Shown here: positions 15,450 to 18,037 of the stretch, one piece after another
How positions within the stretch are numbered: the stretch's first letter is position 1
Layout of the letters: every line of letters starts with the position of its first letter
Assembly (NCBI GenBank): GCA_028711925.1
Contig: JAQTRH010000007.1
Location: 1 to 18,037, forward strand
Origin: Candidatus Nanoarchaeia archaeon
GTDB lineage: Archaea; Nanobdellota; Nanobdellia; Woesearchaeales; CG1-02-33-12
Direction: 5' to 3'
Length of the DNA: 18,037 nt
Position numbers and translations under genes: made by a program
The notes under the pieces: model-generated
What the model saw: only the letters and a program-made list of their open reading frames with translations
Told to the model about the DNA's origin: nothing
Database searches by the model: none

Positions 15450-16678
15450 TTTTTGACTGTAAAAAATAAGCTGTAAACAAACATTATAAGGTTTGTCAGC
15501 ATCACAGATACTGAAAACTCAAGAATATTTGAGTTGAAAATACAAAGCAGCACTATTTCAATCACAACAAAACTCAGAAGGAAATAAGCTGATTTTTTCA
15601 TCTTGCCTATGGATAGATTGTACAGAATCATTATGTTTGAGAAAGAGGTAAACGTAAATGCAAGCCCCAGCAGGAACAAAACATTAGAAGCCGCTAAATA
15701 TTTTGTTGAGCCAAGAGAGAGTATTCTAATCACAAACTCTGGAAACAAGAAGTAGAGTGCTAAGGCAATCCCAGATATTAAAAAGACAAAACCAATTGAT
15801 TTTTTAAATAAACTTTTAGTTTCACTCCCTTTCTCAAATTTTTCAGACGTAAGAGGAAACATTGCCTTCCCGACTGCCAGGTTTGCAAAAACAATTGCTT
15901 TCCCAATCAAAGAAACAAATGCATACTGTCCTGCTAATTCTGGAGAGAAAAATCTTCTTGCAAGCAGGATATCCAGGCTGTACATTAAAACAATAGAGGT
16001 GATTGCCACAAGACTTGGCAGGTTATAAGAATAAATTTTACCAAAGTCAACTTTCTTTCTCGTGCTAGCCACGATATTTTTTATGAGTGAGAAAGATAAA
16101 ATAAAAGCCAAGAGCAGGGCAATAACAACTCCTCCTATTGCCCCATAAGTTCTCAAGCCAAAAAAAACAAGGGCAATTGTAATTATCACTTTTAGTATGG
16201 CTTCCATAATCATGTTTAGCCCCATTCTTTTGAATTTTTTTGTGCCCTGCATTACTCCTCGTGTTATTGGGATTAAAAAAGAAAAGAAAATGACTATCCC
16301 TGTAATTCCAAGGAGATAAAAGTTAATATTCAGCCAGCTAGAAAGAAAGATTGAAATAAATAAAAATATCAGGAAAACAATTAATGAGAAAACAGCGCCC
16401 TTTCCCAAGCTTCTGAACAGCAAATCCTTGATTTTTCCATATTCTTTTTTAATATTAAACTTGCTTGTGTATCTTGTGACTATTGTTTGTATTGCTTCGC
16501 TTGGAATGCTAAAAATATATACAATAGACATCAAAACAGCCAGAACTCCATAATCAGAAGGGCCCAGCATTCTCGCCATTGATATCTGAAAAACATAATT
16601 AAGTATATTATACAATCCAAACATTATAATTAAGACAATGCTTCCTCTGAGAAACTCATCGAGTTTTAATTTTTCCAT
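15446..16678 (-). CDS. Polysaccharide/lipid-linked oligosaccharide flippase (Wzx/RfbX, MOP superfamily)
   Basis: Hydrophobic protein of 410 residues with about 12 predicted membrane helices. The N-terminal GSIVLIIMFGLYNILNYVFQ, followed by ARMLGPSDYGVLAVLMS near 35-51, is the recognisable start of the Wzx/MurJ-like polysaccharide-biosynthesis family. GTKKFKRMGLNMIMEAILK near 155-173 and LARRFFSPELAGQYAFVSL near 240-258 also fit the family's loop-helix pattern. The predicted role is to move a polyprenyl-diphosphate-linked glycan from the inner to the outer membrane face. It lies one base downstream of the GPT gene and overlaps the Alg5-like gene by 4 bases, so initiation and translocation are co-transcribed. 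Length is at the short end for the family. The lipid-linked substrate is inferred from the neighbours. Confidence 0.9.
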   Translation of the reverse strand: MEKLKLDEFLRGSIVLIIMFGLYNILNYVFQISMARMLGPSDYGVLAVLMSIVYIFSIPSEAIQTIVTRYTSKFNIKKEYGKIKDLLFRSLGKGAVFSLIVFLIFLFISIFLSSWLNINFYLLGITGIVIFFSFLIPITRGVMQGTKKFKRMGLNMIMEAILKVIITIALVFFGLRTYGAIGGVVIALLLAFILSFSLIKNIVASTRKKVDFGKIYSYNLPSLVAITSIVLMYSLDILLARRFFSPELAGQYAFVSLIGKAIVFANLAVGKAMFPLTSEKFEKGSETKSLFKKSIGFVFLISGIALALYFLFPEFVIRILSLGSTKYLAASNVLFLLGLAFTFTSFSNIMILYNLSIGKMKKSAYFLLSFVVIEIVLLCIFNSNILEFSVSVMLTNLIMFVYSLFFTVKK

Positions 16679-16679
16679 A

Positions 16680-17702
16680 TTAAAATACCAGATTTTTGAA
16701 AATACTCTCTCTAAAAATTATAAATCCCAAGATAATAACAGCTATTTGAATAATCCAGATAAACCACACAACATCCTTTTCATAAACATTCTTTTTCATT
16801 TTTTTTAATGCCCATATTGCAAAGTGCTCCATCCCATAAATTTTATTGTAAGGCATTTCCAGGCTGCCGTCTTTATTTGGCTTTCCAAAGGACTGTTTTC
16901 TCAATCCTCCTCTTAATTTAAGCAATACTTCTGCAATGTAAACAGCAAAGAAAAAAACAGCCACTTTTTCAAAATTTCCCAATATTGCCATCAGGGCTAT
17001 TAATCCTCCAACAGGGTATGTTAAAACATCTCCTGGGAAAACTTTAGCAGGAAATTTATTAAAAATCCAGAAGCCAATCAGTGAAAACACCATGCATAAT
17101 CCCAGCAATCCAAGCCAGGTATTCCCAGTGAAGTATGCAACAAAACTCAGCGCTGTTAAGATGATTATTCCCTGCCCTGATTCCAAACCATTAAATCCTG
17201 CCAAAAAATTAAAAGTTGTTGCTGCGCCAACAACTGCCAGTGGGATAAGCAGCAAAGGATAAATTAAACCAAGAGCAGTTCCGTCTAAGAACGGAAGCGA
17301 AACAGAAGAATTGCCAGCATTTATTACAACCAGAGGAATTGATGCAACAATGCACATAATAAGCCTGAATTTCTTGCTCAATCCTCCCCTGTGCCACCCG
17401 AGCAAATCATCTATTACTCCAATTCCAGCAAGAATAAGTATTGAGGTTGTCAAAGCAAATATTTCAACAACATCCACAGGAGATTTAAAATAAAATGTTT
17501 TTAAGAATATATAGAACATTATGCCAAGTATGAATGCAAGGATGACAATTAGCCCGCCAGAACCAGCGACTTTTTCTGCTTTGCTTTTGTTCATGTCTTC
17601 CCAAAGCAGCCCCATGCTCTTGGCTTTTTTTATCCAACTTGGCATTAAAAGAAAAGCTACAAGGAAGCTTATTAGCATCGGGATAAACAGCAAAATTTCC
17701 AT
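16680..17702 (-). CDS. Alg7/AglH-like polyprenyl-phosphate HexNAc-1-phosphate transferase (GPT)
   Basis: Polytopic enzyme (340 residues, about ten helices) of the PNPT superfamily, which transfers a sugar-1-phosphate (in eukaryotes GlcNAc-1-P) from a UDP-sugar to polyprenyl phosphate, the first step of lipid-linked glycan assembly. VAGSGGLIVIL near 45-55 is the first substrate loop. D98-D99 in VIDDLLGW is the Mg-binding pair. NFLAGFNGLESGQG at 165-178 is the Alg7-type loop (NxxxGxNGLE) and differs from bacterial TDGLDGL forms. FPGDVLTYPVGG near 222-233 holds the third conserved Asp, D225. GSLEMPYNK near 279-287 matches the eukaryotic and archaeal GPT tail motif. It heads the operon. A TATA-like ATTTAAAA lies about 26 bases upstream of the ATG, so the mRNA is probably leaderless. 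The exact UDP-sugar is not proven. Confidence 0.93.
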   Translation of the reverse strand: MEILLFIPMLISFLVAFLLMPSWIKKAKSMGLLWEDMNKSKAEKVAGSGGLIVILAFILGIMFYIFLKTFYFKSPVDVVEIFALTTSILILAGIGVIDDLLGWHRGGLSKKFRLIMCIVASIPLVVINAGNSSVSLPFLDGTALGLIYPLLLIPLAVVGAATTFNFLAGFNGLESGQGIIILTALSFVAYFTGNTWLGLLGLCMVFSLIGFWIFNKFPAKVFPGDVLTYPVGGLIALMAILGNFEKVAVFFFAVYIAEVLLKLRGGLRKQSFGKPNKDGSLEMPYNKIYGMEHFAIWALKKMKKNVYEKDVVWFIWIIQIAVIILGFIIFRESIFKNLVF

Positions 17703-17706
17703 GAAA

Positions 17707-17716
17707 AACCTAGGTT
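17707..17716. promoter_or_regulatory. 10-base palindrome AACCTAGGTT just upstream of the GPT start
   Basis: A perfect palindrome lying 5 to 14 bases upstream of the GPT start codon, between the candidate TATA box and the likely transcription start. It could be a repressor operator or chance; no second copy was noticed in the window. Confidence 0.3.
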
Positions 17717-17720
17717 AACA

Positions 17721-17757
17721 GGCTTTTTAAATTTTAAACCAGGCTCTTTAAAAAGCC
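17721..17757. repeat. 11-base perfect inverted repeat spanning the gene junction
   Basis: GGCTTTTTAAA (17721-17731) is the exact reverse complement of TTTAAAAAGCC (17747-17757), separated by 15 bases. The right arm contains the stop codon of the upstream minus-strand gene, and the left arm overlaps the candidate GPT TATA box. It could form an RNA hairpin at the 3' end of the upstream transcript or be a two-arm binding site. Confidence 0.6.
17725..17732 (-). promoter_or_regulatory. Candidate TATA box for the 17702-to-11612 operon
   Basis: Minus-strand ATTTAAAA is centred about 26 bases before the GPT ATG, matching the leaderless spacing of the two boxes at 10549 and 10579. The stretch is A/T-rich enough that the exact register is uncertain. 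Confidence 0.45.
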
Positions 17758-18037
17758 CTTTTTGCAATAGAAAGATTAACATTAGGGTAGTTTCTCTCGA
17801 GATAGTCTGGATTGGCTTTTATATCAGATGGGAAATTAGCCTTCCAGATTTTTATAGGGCCCATGACATCATTGTAGAATGCAAAATCTCCTATCTTCAA
17901 GCCCTGTGATCTCAGGCTCTCAATCATGAGATTTGGCTCATTGTGAACATGTTGAAAGCTCTTTCCTTCCCCTAGCAAGTATAGCCTTACCCATAATGCA
18001 TCCAGGTTTTTGGTGCTTAGGAATAAAGCAACCCCCA
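17748..18037 (-). CDS. 3' end of an unidentified gene, possibly AglB/STT3-type oligosaccharyltransferase
   Basis: The frame is open from the window's right edge to the TAA at 17748-17750, giving about 95 residues of C-terminus. The TTG at 17978 is internal, since the upstream residues LSTKNLDALWVRLYLLGEG read on continuously. The fragment has no membrane helix. Its pattern, an RLYLLGEG strand then FQHV and a late GPIKIWKANFP strand, resembles the C-terminal soluble region of archaeal AglB/STT3 oligosaccharyltransferases (RLY..G.G..hF... and a final VKI[FY][EK] strand). Position next to GPT supports that reading, because AglB is often found near glycan assembly genes. The catalytic WWD motif would lie outside the window. 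The coding frame is reasonably sure; the identity is tentative, and another polytopic glycosyltransferase tail is possible. Confidence 0.6.
   Translation of the reverse strand, partial: GVALFLSTKNLDALWVRLYLLGEGKSFQHVHNEPNLMIESLRSQGLKIGDFAFYNDVMGPIKIWKANFPSDIKANPDYLERNYPNVNLSIAKRAF

Noticed and set aside
14962..15456. Long plus-strand open frame of 164 codons opposite the Alg5-like gene
   Set aside because: Its translation is low in recognisable structure, while the minus strand has a full set of GT2 motifs; it is a shadow frame.
17703..17747. Classical intrinsic terminator after the right-edge gene
   Set aside because: The inverted repeat is A/T-rich and no uninterrupted T run follows it directly on the minus strand, so it was listed as an inverted repeat rather than a terminator.
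17976..17978. TTG as the start of a 76-residue protein
   Set aside because: The frame continues open to the window edge with protein-like sequence (LSTKNLDALWVRLYL), so this is the tail of a longer gene.
1..18037. Bacterial O-antigen or capsule locus
   Set aside because: The initiating transferase is of Alg7 type and the promoters look archaeal (TATA boxes at leaderless spacing). A bacterial host with transferred genes is not strictly excluded.
1..18037. CRISPR array, tRNA, rRNA or insertion sequence
   Set aside because: No regularly spaced repeats, cloverleaf-like stretch or transposase motif was seen; nearly every base lies in a recognised coding region.

Overview
The window is an AT-rich, almost gap-free block of cell-surface glycan genes, most probably archaeal and possibly from a DPANN-type lineage such as Woesearchaeota or Pacearchaeota. 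The archaeal reading rests on four things. The 80-base divergent intergenic region carries TTTAAATA/TTATAAA TATA boxes about 25 bases from the start codons, which is the leaderless arrangement. Shine-Dalgarno sites are largely absent. The initiating sugar-phosphate transferase has the Alg7/AglH-type loop (NFLAGFNGLESG) rather than the bacterial MraY/WecA form. The sugar donor enzymes look like dolichyl-phosphate hexose synthases. The exact lineage is a guess; no rRNA, tRNA or marker gene is present.

There are 17 protein genes, two of them cut by the window edges, in four transcription blocks. (1) Bases 1-6290, plus strand: a B12-type radical SAM protein (5' cut), a GT4 glycosyltransferase, a GT2 glycosyltransferase, a second B12-type radical SAM protein and a multi-pass GT-C glycosyltransferase. 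(2) Bases 10529-6250, minus strand: a third B12-type radical SAM protein, an NAD(P)-binding epimerase/reductase, a radical SAM/SPASM protein and a GT2 enzyme. (3) Bases 10610-11611, plus strand: one membrane-anchored GT2 gene with its own promoter. (4) Bases 17702-11612, minus strand: an Alg7-like GPT, a Wzx/MATE-like flippase, an Alg5-like GT2, a SAM methyltransferase, a GT-C transferase and a DPM1-like GT2. Upstream of block 4 is the 3' end of another gene, tentatively an AglB/STT3 oligosaccharyltransferase.

Taken together, block 4 has the parts for lipid-linked glycan assembly: GPT loads the first sugar-phosphate onto a polyprenyl phosphate, GT2 enzymes make polyprenyl-phosphate hexoses, the GT-C enzyme uses them on the outer face, the flippase moves the lipid-linked glycan and the methyltransferase may cap it. 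Blocks 1-3 add further glycosyltransferases. They are interleaved with four radical SAM proteins, three with an N-terminal cobalamin-binding-type domain. That mixture is the most unusual content of the window and suggests radical modification of a glycan or lipid carrier. No RNA genes, CRISPR arrays, insertion sequences or gene-free stretches over 300 bases were seen.
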